From Gluconobacter thailandicus F149-1 = NBRC 100600 (GTDB lineage: Bacteria > Pseudomonadota > Alphaproteobacteria > Acetobacterales > Acetobacteraceae): a DNA stretch of 64,000 bases. Location of the stretch: the NCBI RefSeq assembly GCF_000964465.1, contig NZ_BANH01000005.1:153603-217602 (forward strand). Direction: 5' to 3'. Below the pieces are notes generated by a model. The model did not search any database and was not told where the DNA came from. It worked only from the letters and a program-made list of their open reading frames with translations. Shown here piece by piece: positions 11,714 to 20,946 of this stretch (its first letter is position 1; each line of letters begins with the position of its first letter). A program made the translations under genes and the position numbers.

Positions 11714-12023
11714 AACCTGTCTCCTCGTCAGTCCGGAACAATCCGAACCAAGTTACCCATGAGATATCCCCGCACATGGAAATATCCCGCTCGCCTGTCC
11801 ACAGAAGTGAGCGAACCCAGTGCATGGTGGCAAAACCACTGAAACACTGGCGCCCCGCCTGACGCTCGCCACCCATAAAGGGCGTTTAAAGCATCCGAGA
11901 GATGCTACGTGCGGTCTTGGACAGGTTTGGAAGTAATCCGCAAGCGAATTACCCCTACGCCACCACGCCGAAGCGTAGTGTCATTCCTTGTTGGGGGCCT
12001 TCTATAGAAAGCCCCCGCTTCGA
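11714..12023 (-). promoter_or_regulatory. Structured rplJ leader with four hairpins
   Basis: No gene lies in this 310-nt gap. On the transcript four hairpins can be drawn in order: a 10-bp GGGGGCTTTC/GAAGGCCCCC stem with a TATA loop (11993-12016), CTACGC/GCGTAG (11955-11978), GTAATTCG/CGGATTAC with a CTTG loop (11933-11952), and AGCATC/GATGCT (11890-11906). The first sits 7 nt after the rplA stop and may end or process the rplKA message. The others may form the L10-responsive leader known from other bacteria; this role is inferred. Confidence 0.5.
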
Positions 12024-12716
12024 TCAAGCCTCGAAGCTGGAAACGTCAACGCGGACGCCTGGACCCATCGTGGAAGACAGTGCTGCCTTCTTCATGTAAG
12101 TGCCCTTGGCGCCAGACGGACGAGCCTTCTGCACAGCATCAACGAGAGCATTGATGTTCTCGATCAGCTTGGCCTCATCGAAAGATGCCTTACCAACGCC
12201 AGCATGAACGATACCAGCCTTCTCGGCGCGGTATTCAACCTGACCGGACTTGGCAGCCGTGATGGCACCCTTGACGTCCATGGTCACCGTACCGAGACGC
12301 GGGTTCGGCATCAGACCGCGCGGACCAAGGATCTTACCAAGACGACCGACCAGAGCCATCATGTCAGGCGTTGCAATGCAGCGGTCGAAGTTGATTTCGC
12401 CAGCCTGGATCTTTTCAGCCAGATCTTCTGCACCGACGACTTCCGCACCAGCTGCCAGAGCTTCTTCAGCCTTGGCACCACGCGCAAACACACCAACGCG
12501 CAGGGTCTTACCCGTGCCGTTCGGTAGGGAGATCAGACCACGGACCATCTGGTCAGCGTGACGCGGGTCAATGCCGAGGTTCAGAGAGATTTCGATCGTC
12601 TCGTCGAACTTTGCCTTGGCGTTGCTCTTCACCAGAGCCACAGCCTCGGAAAGTGCGTACGGCTTGTTACGCTCGACAGTTGCCTGCGCGGCGTTCAAAC
12701 GCTTGTTCTTTGCCAT
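12024..12716 (-). CDS. rplA: 50S ribosomal protein L1
   Basis: L1 builds the mobile L1 stalk that helps E-site tRNA leave the ribosome. It is 230 residues, the usual length, with the conserved [11 protein letters not shown] segment near the middle and the C-terminal signature TMGPGVRVD. It starts 4 nt after rplK, so the two are translationally coupled. L1 autoregulates rplK-rplA in E. coli; I did not find an unambiguous L1-binding mimic upstream of rplK. Confidence 0.97.
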   Translation of the reverse strand: MAKNKRLNAAQATVERNKPYALSEAVALVKSNAKAKFDETIEISLNLGIDPRHADQMVRGLISLPNGTGKTLRVGVFARGAKAEEALAAGAEVVGAEDLAEKIQAGEINFDRCIATPDMMALVGRLGKILGPRGLMPNPRLGTVTMDVKGAITAAKSGQVEYRAEKAGIVHAGVGKASFDEAKLIENINALVDAVQKARPSGAKGTYMKKAALSSTMGPGVRVDVSSFEA

Positions 12717-12720
12717 GGTA

Positions 12721-13155
12721 TCAGCCCTCCACCACGTTCAGGCCCATCGACTTGGCGGAACCTGCGAGCATGCGCACGGCACCGTCGATGTCGTTGGCGT
12801 TCATGTCCTTGAACTTCGTCTCAGCGATTTCGCGAAGCTGAGCCGTCGTCACGGAACCAACCGCAGCGGCCTTGCCAACCGTCTGGCTGCCCTTGGAAAT
12901 CTTGGCGGCCTTCAGGAGGAAGTACGTGTTCGGCGGGGTCTTCGTGATGAAGGAGAACGTACGGTCTGCATAAGCGGTGATGACGACCGGGATCGGCATA
13001 CCTGGCTCAAGCTGCTGCGTCTTCGCGTTGAACTCTTTGCAGAACTGCATGATGTTCAGACCGCGCTGACCCAGTGCCGGACCTACCGGCGGAGACGGGT
13101 TGGCCTTACCAGCCGGAATCTGAAGCTTGATGTAGCCAACAACTTTTTTGGCCAT
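12721..13155 (-). CDS. rplK: 50S ribosomal protein L11
   Basis: L11 lies at the GTPase-associated centre and contacts EF-G and RelA. It is 144 residues, with the proline-rich N-terminal motif [19 protein letters not shown] and the C-terminal rRNA-binding domain. The ATG at 13155 has a GGGAG site upstream. Normally nusG precedes rplK; here the gene upstream on the same strand is the last gene of an RND efflux operon, 105 nt away. The rplK promoter could not be fixed in that gap and may lie inside the efflux gene. Confidence 0.97.
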   Translation of the reverse strand: MAKKVVGYIKLQIPAGKANPSPPVGPALGQRGLNIMQFCKEFNAKTQQLEPGMPIPVVITAYADRTFSFITKTPPNTYFLLKAAKISKGSQTVGKAAAVGSVTTAQLREIAETKFKDMNANDIDGAVRMLAGSAKSMGLNVVEG

Positions 13156-13237
13156 ATCCGGGACTCCCTTTTGTTTCGTTCCCGAACCGCGGTTTAACGG
13201 AGTCGGCTGACCCGCCTCCTCCCGCGTTCGAAGTGAG

Positions 13238-13254
13238 GCGGTCCCCTAGACCGC
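13238..13254 (-). terminator. Short hairpin after the efflux operon
   Basis: GCGGTC/GACCGC (13238-13243 and 13249-13254) forms a 6-bp stem with a 5-nt loop, 6 nt after the stop of the outer membrane channel gene. It lacks a U run. It may separate the efflux operon from rplK incompletely, allowing some read-through. Confidence 0.3.
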
Positions 13255-13260
13255 TTTAAC

Positions 13261-14877
13261 CTAGTGCGTCAAGCTTTTATCCGCATGATCGCCGCGAAGA
13301 TCATTGTCGAGGGCAGACTCATGGTTGTCGATTCCAGCAACAGGCTGTGGCTTGTGCAGCCCTTCATACTGGAAGGCGCCAAACGGATCGATCTGCTTCA
13401 CACCGGGCAACTCGCTGGCATCCCAACCACCGCCCAGCGCTCTAACCAGACGGACTGTTGCCTGGATCTGGGAAGTTTGTGTCTGCACGAGAGCAAGACG
13501 GGCCTGCAGAGCATCCTGCTGGGCAACAAGGGCATCCAGGTAGTTTGAGAGACCACCTGTATAGAGAGCCATTGTCATGCTCTGGGTGCGCAGGGCAGCT
13601 TCCACAGCCCGCTGCTGCTGATCCTGGGCAATCTTGTACTGCCCGCTCTGCGTCAGACCGTTCTCCACATCCTGAAAGGCAGACAGAACAATCCCACGAT
13701 AATCATCTACGGTTTCCCGATACTGAGACCAGGACCGCTGAAGGGCCGCCCGTCGTAGACCGCCTGTAAAAGCGGGTTCGACCGCCTGAACGGCAATCTT
13801 CCAGAAAGCCCGTGAGATACTGGCCAGATCAAAGCCCCCGTCCTCAAACCCCCCATCCGCGCTCAGGGTAATACGGGGATAAAAAGCGGCACGGGATACA
13901 CCGATCGCCCGGGATGCCGCAGCCATTCTACGCTCGGCGGCAGCAATATCCGGACGACGCTCCAGCAGCGAAGACGGTATCCCCGGGTTTACCTTCACAG
14001 CCCCGAAATGCATTTTCACATCGCGAACAGGCGCAATATGAAAGCCAGCAGGTGCCGTATTCAGCAACACCGCAATCGCATTTTCCATTACCCGCCGTTC
14101 AGCAAGAAGATTGCTCTGGGCGGCCATCGCTGAATAAAGCTGGTTTTCAGAACGGGACACATCAAGACCCGCGCCAATAGCGCCGGCCTGTCGCAATTCG
14201 GTAATTTCTACAGCTGCCCGGAAATAATGAATTGAGTCTTCATAGACCGCATTCTGGGCATCCAGACCTCGCAACGCGATGTAATCGCTTGCCAGTTCCG
14301 CTTCCAGACTCAGCTTTGCGGAAGCGTATTCAGCCGCAGTCGCCTGTGCGAGGTTTTTCTCCATTCGGGTTGAGTTACGAATGGAATCCCAGAAATCGGG
14401 CTCCCATGTCGCAGCTCCGCTATAGGCCTGATTGGATTCATACACGAGCGAAGAACTTGTCCGCGGGTTGTTGTACAACCGACCAATAGAGCCCTTGTTA
14501 TAGCTCATGTGAGCGGAACCCGTGAGCTGCGGATACAGCTTGCTTTCCGCCTCTCTGGCAACGTCCCGAGCCTGAGTGAAGGCTTCCGCGGCAGCCTGCA
14601 GGTCTGGATTGACCTGCAGCATCTTGGTTTCCATCTCGTTCAGGATGGGGTCATGGAACATCGTCCACCAATCGCTGCGAAGCGTGTCGTCCGCAGGGTG
14701 AGCGTTGCCCATGACACCCTTCCCTTCCCACCCCTCGGGGTAAAGGAATTTCTGGGGATGGTATTCAGGTGCCAGATTGCAGGACGCCAGCCCGATGGAC
14801 AGAACACCGGCCAACGCAGTAGCGACATGGCGGCGTGGACGAGAAAAATACCCGCGCTTCAGATCCGTCACTCTCAT
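13261..14877 (-). CDS. Outer membrane efflux lipoprotein (NodT/OprM type)
   Basis: The TolC-like channel of the tripartite pump, 538 residues. A lipoprotein signal is visible, with lipobox GLASC and Cys33, so the N-terminus is probably acylated as in NodT/OprM/CusC proteins. The body has the two OEP repeats with long helical stretches and the family motif SLLERRPDIAAAERR near the middle. The ATG at 14877 shares one base with the stop of the adaptor gene (TGATG), indicating coupling. It is the last gene of the operon and the one next to rplK. The substrate is unknown. Confidence 0.92.
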   Translation of the reverse strand: MRVTDLKRGYFSRPRRHVATALAGVLSIGLASCNLAPEYHPQKFLYPEGWEGKGVMGNAHPADDTLRSDWWTMFHDPILNEMETKMLQVNPDLQAAAEAFTQARDVAREAESKLYPQLTGSAHMSYNKGSIGRLYNNPRTSSSLVYESNQAYSGAATWEPDFWDSIRNSTRMEKNLAQATAAEYASAKLSLEAELASDYIALRGLDAQNAVYEDSIHYFRAAVEITELRQAGAIGAGLDVSRSENQLYSAMAAQSNLLAERRVMENAIAVLLNTAPAGFHIAPVRDVKMHFGAVKVNPGIPSSLLERRPDIAAAERRMAAASRAIGVSRAAFYPRITLSADGGFEDGGFDLASISRAFWKIAVQAVEPAFTGGLRRAALQRSWSQYRETVDDYRGIVLSAFQDVENGLTQSGQYKIAQDQQQRAVEAALRTQSMTMALYTGGLSNYLDALVAQQDALQARLALVQTQTSQIQATVRLVRALGGGWDASELPGVKQIDPFGAFQYEGLHKPQPVAGIDNHESALDNDLRGDHADKSLTH

Positions 14878-16166
14878 CAACGGGATCCAGCCTCACCCGG
14901 ATTGGCATCATGCAAACGCACTGATTTCTGATCCTCTTCCTGCTGGGCCTTGGTCGGGACATTGTAACCCGGTGTCGTCGGCACGACACGAACCTCATCC
15001 CCTTCCAGCAGATCAGCGGTCGGGTTGGCAATAAGCTGGTCATTCTTCGTCACACCACTCAGGATCTGAACGGTCGTGCCGAAGTTGATTCCAACGGTCA
15101 CATTCACCAGATGGACATGCCCGTTGATGACTTTGGCGACCTGCATGCCCTGCGCACGGAAAATGATCGCACTTTCAGGAAGAATCAGGATGTCTGGATT
15201 ACCCGGCGCCGAGATATGTGCCGTGGCGTAAGAATTCGGCCACAGTAGATTGTCTTCATTGCCGATCGTCAACTCCGTCGTCACCGTACGGGTCGCAGCA
15301 TTGAACGCATTCGCTGTCGCGAGGAACGTCGCCCGGAAACGACGGCCCGGATATTGCGGAACAGACAGATCAGCCGTGATTTTCGGCGAAATGACGCTGG
15401 CGAAATCCTGAGGCACCGAGACGAACACGCGCATCCGATGCACATCTGCCACCGAGAACAGCTCCGAAGCCGTTCCACGGGAATTCACGTTACCGCCGCC
15501 AGCATTCACGTAGTCACCGACGTTCACGAGACGTGAGGTCACAATTCCATCAAATGGCGCAACGATTTTCTTGAAGTCTTCCAGAGCCTGGAAACGCTCG
15601 ACTTCATGTTCAGCCGCTTCAAGCTCGGCCTTCTGAGCCGCTGCATTCGCTGCCTGTACGTCCACTTCCTGACGAGAGACGGCCTGCGTCCCCTTCAATG
15701 CCGTCCAGCGCTGGGTCGTGATGACGGCAAGATTATACCGGGCAAGGATGACGTTGTAATGCGCCTTGGCAGCCTCGAACTGGGCGTCAATGCTCGGGGT
15801 GCTGATCTCGGCGAGAACATCTCCGCGCTTCACATGCGCGCCGTAGTCCTTGTACCACATTTTCACGTACCCGGAGACCTGCGCGTAAATGGGAGCTTCG
15901 TACCAGGCAGCAAGATTGGCCGGCAGATCGACCTGGCGCGTCTTGGGACCGTCCTGTGGAGAAATCAACGTCACCGGCGGAATAGCCGCTTCTTCCGTCA
16001 CACCAGACAGCGAGTGGTAATGCACCCCGCGCTCGATAATTCCCCACGCTGCCAGAACAATGGCAACGGCGACGACGGCCAGCAGGATCAACCGGTTACG
16101 CATAGCGCTGCCACCCTTCGGTTCTTGCCCGTGAGGCCCGTGCCCCTGTTCAGAAGAGTGGTTCAC
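14877..16166 (-). CDS. RND efflux periplasmic adaptor (membrane fusion protein)
   Basis: A 429-residue HlyD/AcrA-type adaptor that bridges the inner membrane permease and outer membrane channel. A short cytoplasmic His/Gly-rich N-terminus is followed by one membrane segment at about residues 25-44 and then the lipoyl, alpha-hairpin and beta-barrel domains; the VKRGDVLAEI segment is a lipoyl half-motif. It starts with GTG, overlapping the permease stop by 4 nt (GTGA). Gene order permease-adaptor-channel differs from the common adaptor-permease-channel order. Substrate cannot be assigned from sequence. Confidence 0.92.
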   Translation of the reverse strand: MNHSSEQGHGPHGQEPKGGSAMRNRLILLAVVAVAIVLAAWGIIERGVHYHSLSGVTEEAAIPPVTLISPQDGPKTRQVDLPANLAAWYEAPIYAQVSGYVKMWYKDYGAHVKRGDVLAEISTPSIDAQFEAAKAHYNVILARYNLAVITTQRWTALKGTQAVSRQEVDVQAANAAAQKAELEAAEHEVERFQALEDFKKIVAPFDGIVTSRLVNVGDYVNAGGGNVNSRGTASELFSVADVHRMRVFVSVPQDFASVISPKITADLSVPQYPGRRFRATFLATANAFNAATRTVTTELTIGNEDNLLWPNSYATAHISAPGNPDILILPESAIIFRAQGMQVAKVINGHVHLVNVTVGINFGTTVQILSGVTKNDQLIANPTADLLEGDEVRVVPTTPGYNVPTKAQQEEDQKSVRLHDANPGEAGSR

Positions 16167-19100
16167 GCGCGGTCTCCTTCAGGCCCAGCAGGCCGCTTGT
16201 AATGGATCAGGGCAAAAACACAGGGCACGAACAGCAGAGTGGCGATCGTTGCGACCAGAAGGCCGCCAATCACAGCCTTGCCCAGAGGAGCGTTGGAAGA
16301 ATTGCTAATCGACATCGGGATCATACCGATCATCATGGCAAGCGCTGTCATGAGAACAGGACGGATACGCTCGTAGCCAGCTTCAAGCGCGGCCAGAAGA
16401 ACGTCCCCATGATGATCAAGTCGTTCACGAGCGAAGGACACCACAAGAATGGCGTTCGCCGTCGCGGTACCCATACACATGATGGCACCTGTCAGTGCGG
16501 GCACGGACAATGCGGTATGCGTCAGAAACAGGCTCCAGGAGATGCCGCCCAGTGCGCCCGGCAACGCCGTGATGATGACGAACGGATCGAGCCAGGACTG
16601 AAAGTTCACGACAATAATCAGGTAAACCAGCGCGATAGACAGAGCGAGACCACCGATGAGCTGCACGTATGCATCATTCATCGTCACAGCCTGTCCGCGT
16701 ACCGCAAGAGTGGATCCGTGCGGAAGGTTCTTGCGCTCACCATCTACAATACGGTTCACAGTCCGGGAGAGTGTACCCAAATCCGTGCCTTCCGGTGCAG
16801 CATAAATGTCGAACACCGGCATGATGTTGTAATGCGAAACCTCGGCAGGCGTACCGGTCTGCACGATTTCCGTCAGAGCCCCAAGCAACTGTGGTGTCTG
16901 GTTCGTCGGATTACCATCTCCCTTGTCGATAGGAACAATCTCAAGATCATTCATCGTCTGCAGGTAGTTGGCAGGCGTCTGAACATCGATGAGCTGCGAC
17001 GTCCCCTCTGCATTCAGATAGTAGGTCTGACCGACCTGAGCGCTGCCTGACAGCGTCACGAGCGAGTTCAGGGCAACATCCTGCTGGGTAATGCCCGTTC
17101 CAAGCGCAAAGCTTCGGCGGTTGTTGACCATCAGGGTCGGCTGCGTCATCGGCTGCTGTACCGATACATCGGCGATGCCCGGAATATGACGGAGCTTCTT
17201 GGCCAGACGCGCGGCAAAGTTAAAGTTTGCCTGAAGATCACGACCGGAAATCTGCACATCGATTGGGGACGGCAAACCAAAGTTCAGGATCTTCGCTGTC
17301 ATGTCCCCCGGCTGGAAGGTGAAGATCGTTCCCGGGAAAGCATCGGTCAGACCCTTACGGATCTTCTGACGGTATTCCGGTATCGGGCTTTCATCGTTTT
17401 TGAGCTGAATGGTGATGTCACAGTCCTGCGCACCCGTTGTCGGAGATGGCACCATGGCCTGATTCAACTGGCTGAACGGCAAACCACAGTTATTCACCAC
17501 ATTCTCGACCTGCCCTGGCAGGATGCTGCGAAGCCGTTTTTCCGCCAGCCCGGCGATCTTGCCGGTTTCTTCAATGCGGGTCCCAACCGGGGCGCGCATA
17601 TGCATCTGAATTGTACCGGATTTGATCTCAGGGAAGAAGTCCTGCCCCACAAACAGCAAAAGCGCCATGGATGCTACGGCCGCAAGCAGGAACATGGTCA
17701 CGAACCGGCCCCGGATAGCGATCAATCCAGACAGAATGCCCTTGTAATGCTCACGAAAGCTCGTGAAGCGGCTTTCAAAGCCACGCTGGAAGCGCCCAAA
17801 GAAACCTGGTTTGCGATGATGCCACTCCGGATCACGATGCATCTTGACCTGCGCTGGCAACAGCCAGTTCGCCATCGTCGGAACCAGCGTCCGGGACAGG
17901 ATGAATGAAGCGATCATCGCGAAAATGATGGCTTCAGCCATGGGCATGAACAGCCAGCCAGAAACGCCTGTCAGCTCAAACAGCGGCAGCCAGACGATAC
18001 AGATACAGGTTGTCGAAACGAAGGTCGGAACAACGATTTGGTTTGACGCATCAATGATCGCTTCTTCAAGCTCTTTACCCATCTCAAGATGAGCATCGAT
18101 ATTTTCAATCATGACCGTCGCGTCATCAACGAGAATACCAACGGCAAGCGCCAGACCACCCAGTGTCATAACATTGATCGACTGCCCCGCGATGCTGAGA
18201 CCGATCATCGAAGACAGCATGGCCAGCGGAATGGACGTCGCCACGATCACCGTGGAGCGCCAGGACCCAAGGAAGAGCAGAACAGTCAAACTTGTGAGGA
18301 TTGCAGCCGTGATCATTTCACGGACCACGTCAAACACGGATTCCTTCACGAAGCCTGACGCGTCCGTCAGTATGTTCAGGGTTGTTCCCGCTGGAAGTGT
18401 AGCCTTGATCTGAGGAAGCAGAGCCTTCACGCCCGCCACAACAGACAGCGTGGAGGCATCACCGCTCTTGAGAATAACAATGAGAACGGCCTGCTGGCCT
18501 TTCACAAGCACTGCATTGATCTGAGGCGGCCCTCCCCTGTGTACCCAGGCCACATCGCGCAAATAGATAACCGAGTTTCCAACCTGCTTGATCGGCATCT
18601 TATTGAAGACGGACAGATCCAAAGGCGTAGAATTGGTTTTCACCATCCAGTCAATCGCGCCAACCTTCTGGTCACCCGCGGGCAGGACGATGTTCTGTCT
18701 GTTCAGAGCGTTTGCTACGTCCTCAGGAGACAGGCGGTGCGCCAGAAGTTTGATGGGGTCAATATCCACCATGATATCCGGAGCCAGACCACCATAAGGA
18801 TTCGGAATGGCAGCGCCAGCAACCGGCACCAGTGCGGGGCGGATCAGGTTGGACGCCATGTTGTAGATTTCCGACCCGGACATGGTCGAATTATTCACCT
18901 GAAGCGTCAGAACCGGAACAGAAGAAGCGTCCAGCGCAATAATAAGCGGAGGCGTTGCTCCAGTCGGTAACTGCTTGATAACCGTCTGGGATACAGAGGT
19001 AATCTGCGTCTGGGCAACGGCAGTATTTGTTCCAGGCTGGAAGAAGACTTTAACGATACCACGCCCGTAATAAGACGAACTTTCGATATGCTCGATATTA

Positions 19101-19330
19101 CTGACCGTCGCTGTCAGGGATCGTTCGTAATAATAAACGATACGCCCGGACATATCTTCCGGCATGAGCCCGGTATAGGACCAGACAATCGCGACAATCG
19201 GGATTTTAATGGAAGGAAAGACGTCCGTCGGAGTCGAAACAATCGCCTTGACCCCGAAAATAAGGATCATGATCGACAGGACTACGAACGTATAAGGCCT
19301 TTTGAGGGCAGTTACGACGATGGCATTCAT
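16163..19330 (-). CDS. RND multidrug efflux permease (AcrB/MexB-like)
   Basis: A 1055-residue inner membrane proton antiporter of the RND superfamily. The typical N-terminal helix (KRPYTFVVLSIMILIFG), two large periplasmic loops and 12 expected membrane segments are present. TM4 contains the proton-relay aspartate pair in AVGILVDDATVMIENI. It belongs to the hydrophobe/amphiphile (HAE) type rather than CusA, as no methionine relay was evident. It is the first gene of the pump operon, 170 nt after the histidine kinase, and a tandem 10-bp repeat upstream is a candidate regulator site. Drug or solvent specificity is unknown. Confidence 0.93.
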   Translation of the reverse strand: MNAIVVTALKRPYTFVVLSIMILIFGVKAIVSTPTDVFPSIKIPIVAIVWSYTGLMPEDMSGRIVYYYERSLTATVSNIEHIESSSYYGRGIVKVFFQPGTNTAVAQTQITSVSQTVIKQLPTGATPPLIIALDASSVPVLTLQVNNSTMSGSEIYNMASNLIRPALVPVAGAAIPNPYGGLAPDIMVDIDPIKLLAHRLSPEDVANALNRQNIVLPAGDQKVGAIDWMVKTNSTPLDLSVFNKMPIKQVGNSVIYLRDVAWVHRGGPPQINAVLVKGQQAVLIVILKSGDASTLSVVAGVKALLPQIKATLPAGTTLNILTDASGFVKESVFDVVREMITAAILTSLTVLLFLGSWRSTVIVATSIPLAMLSSMIGLSIAGQSINVMTLGGLALAVGILVDDATVMIENIDAHLEMGKELEEAIIDASNQIVVPTFVSTTCICIVWLPLFELTGVSGWLFMPMAEAIIFAMIASFILSRTLVPTMANWLLPAQVKMHRDPEWHHRKPGFFGRFQRGFESRFTSFREHYKGILSGLIAIRGRFVTMFLLAAVASMALLLFVGQDFFPEIKSGTIQMHMRAPVGTRIEETGKIAGLAEKRLRSILPGQVENVVNNCGLPFSQLNQAMVPSPTTGAQDCDITIQLKNDESPIPEYRQKIRKGLTDAFPGTIFTFQPGDMTAKILNFGLPSPIDVQISGRDLQANFNFAARLAKKLRHIPGIADVSVQQPMTQPTLMVNNRRSFALGTGITQQDVALNSLVTLSGSAQVGQTYYLNAEGTSQLIDVQTPANYLQTMNDLEIVPIDKGDGNPTNQTPQLLGALTEIVQTGTPAEVSHYNIMPVFDIYAAPEGTDLGTLSRTVNRIVDGERKNLPHGSTLAVRGQAVTMNDAYVQLIGGLALSIALVYLIIVVNFQSWLDPFVIITALPGALGGISWSLFLTHTALSVPALTGAIMCMGTATANAILVVSFARERLDHHGDVLLAALEAGYERIRPVLMTALAMMIGMIPMSISNSSNAPLGKAVIGGLLVATIATLLFVPCVFALIHYKRPAGPEGDRA

Positions 19331-19377
19331 GCGCCTGCTGTGCTCCCGTTCCTGAATGACAGGAGTTGCACGGCTTC

Positions 19378-19395
19378 GTCAGTCTTGGTCAGTCT
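19378..19395 (-). promoter_or_regulatory. Tandem 10-bp direct repeat upstream of the RND operon
   Basis: On the minus strand AGACTGAC occurs twice with a 10-bp period (19388-19395 and 19378-19385), 48-65 nt before the permease ATG. OmpR/PhoB-type regulators bind tandem direct repeats of 10-11 bp, and such a regulator is encoded just upstream, so this is a reasonable candidate operator. The association is inferred. Confidence 0.35.
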
Positions 19396-19500
19396 CAACG
19401 GGCGTCCCCTTCAAATTGAGACAAGTCATACCGGACATATATGGTGCGACAAGCAAAATTGAGTTTAAGAACGCCCCGATTCAGCCCTGAAATAGAAATG

Positions 19501-20946
19501 TCATGTAATATTGAGGGGGTGATCCACGCCGCTTCGGCCCGAAAAATGAATCGTGAATACTGATCCAGCCATTTCCCTGTTCGGACGATAGGCACTGATT
19601 TTCAGGGAAGCTCCGTGCAGATCCACGATGGCGGAAACCAGACTCAGACCAAGACCACTTCCGGGAATGTGACGACTTTTGTCAGAACGATAGAAACGCC
19701 CCAGGACGGCACCACGCTCATCTTCAGCAATACCAATCCCCGTGTCATAGACCTTGAGCCAGGCACACCCGGATTCATCCCGCCCGGCGATCAGACCGAC
19801 TTCACCGCGAGGCGGCGTAAACTTGATGGCATTGTCCACCAGATTGGCGAGAACCTCGTTCAGAAGATCCGTATCACCATACAGCGGAATCGGACTGTCG
19901 ATCCCACTGACCGTGAGGGCAAGACCCTGCGTCTCGGCAATGGGTTCGTACAGATCTGCGATTCCTGCAGCCAGTTCTGACAGATCCATACTGGTAAACC
20001 CGGCACGACGACGGCCATTTTCGATTTCACCGATCCGCAGCAGCGCGGTGATGACGGAAAAGCACTGATCCAGATCCTGCGTGGCCCGAAGGATAATCGA
20101 CTTGAGATGTTCCGGATCATCCTGCGAGGACAAAGCCCGCTCAAGACGTGCACGAACGCGGGCCAGAGGGGTCCGCAGATCGTGAGCAATATCGTTCCCC
20201 ACGTCGCGGATTTCATCCAGAAGATGCTCAAGCCGGTCCAACATCCGGTTCACGGCACCAGCCAGACGCTCGATATCGTCCCACTCGCGCCCTGCCGGCA
20301 GACGCTCATGCAAATCACCCGCCATGATACGCTCGATCGCCTGGCGCATCTCTTTGACGCGCCCCAATGCCCGATGACTGAGAAACAGTCCGGCAAGCAG
20401 AGCAAACAGCACCATCGGAATGACTGAAATCAGGGCTGCGCGCTTGATGATGTATCGCAGTTCGTCTGCCATATGCATCGAACGCGCCAGAACAAGAATG
20501 CGGTCTCCACTTCCTCCATCCGGCCCAGGCACTTCGATGGCCAGATAACGCATTTCGTAGGGTGTATCTCCCGGAGGAGCGACCGTTAGTCGGCGTGTCC
20601 GGTCAGACACCTCCAGCCCTTCCGGCCAGTGGCGGATATCTCCGACAATCCGGTTATGGTTCAGATCAAACAGACTGGCGCCATTCAGGATGACGCGAAG
20701 ATCCGTTTTGCTCCGCTCGCGGACTTCATCTTCAAGGCGCTCAGGACTTTCCTGCACCAGAAGAGCCGCTTCACGCCGCAGCAGATCGCTGGAGCGCGCG
20801 CTCTCATATCCGTTCATCTGGGCGTAGACGAGCCCGAACTGAAGCAGGATACCGCCAATCATCGCCACCACGAACGCCAGTGTCAGGCGGAACGTGGCAG
20901 TCCGGAAAATGTCAGTCCGATACACGCAGACTGAACCCTGCGCCAC
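19501..20946 (-). CDS. Sensor histidine kinase
   Basis: A membrane-bound two-component sensor of 481 residues. Membrane segments are seen near residues 20-40 and 165-190, enclosing a periplasmic sensor region, followed by HAMP, HisKA with the phosphoacceptor His in AHDLRTPLAR, and an HATPase domain with N box (LVDNAIKFT), G1 (DTGIGIAED) and G2 (GSGLGLSLV). The start is uncertain: GTG at 20946 overlaps the regulator gene by 35 nt, while GTG at 20925 would overlap by 14 nt. The partner is the adjoining response regulator and the likely target the RND pump. The signal is unknown. Confidence 0.92.
   Translation of the reverse strand: MAQGSVCVYRTDIFRTATFRLTLAFVVAMIGGILLQFGLVYAQMNGYESARSSDLLRREAALLVQESPERLEDEVRERSKTDLRVILNGASLFDLNHNRIVGDIRHWPEGLEVSDRTRRLTVAPPGDTPYEMRYLAIEVPGPDGGSGDRILVLARSMHMADELRYIIKRAALISVIPMVLFALLAGLFLSHRALGRVKEMRQAIERIMAGDLHERLPAGREWDDIERLAGAVNRMLDRLEHLLDEIRDVGNDIAHDLRTPLARVRARLERALSSQDDPEHLKSIILRATQDLDQCFSVITALLRIGEIENGRRRAGFTSMDLSELAAGIADLYEPIAETQGLALTVSGIDSPIPLYGDTDLLNEVLANLVDNAIKFTPPRGEVGLIAGRDESGCAWLKVYDTGIGIAEDERGAVLGRFYRSDKSRHIPGSGLGLSLVSAIVDLHGASLKISAYRPNREMAGSVFTIHFSGRSGVDHPLNIT

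Noticed and set aside
13197..13254. tRNA-like arms before rplK: GCGGT-CTAGGGG-ACCGC resembles an anticodon arm and TTCGAAC a T loop.
   Set aside because: No acceptor stem or D arm can be built, the T stem has a mismatch and the variable loop is missing. It is at best a coincidence or a decayed remnant.
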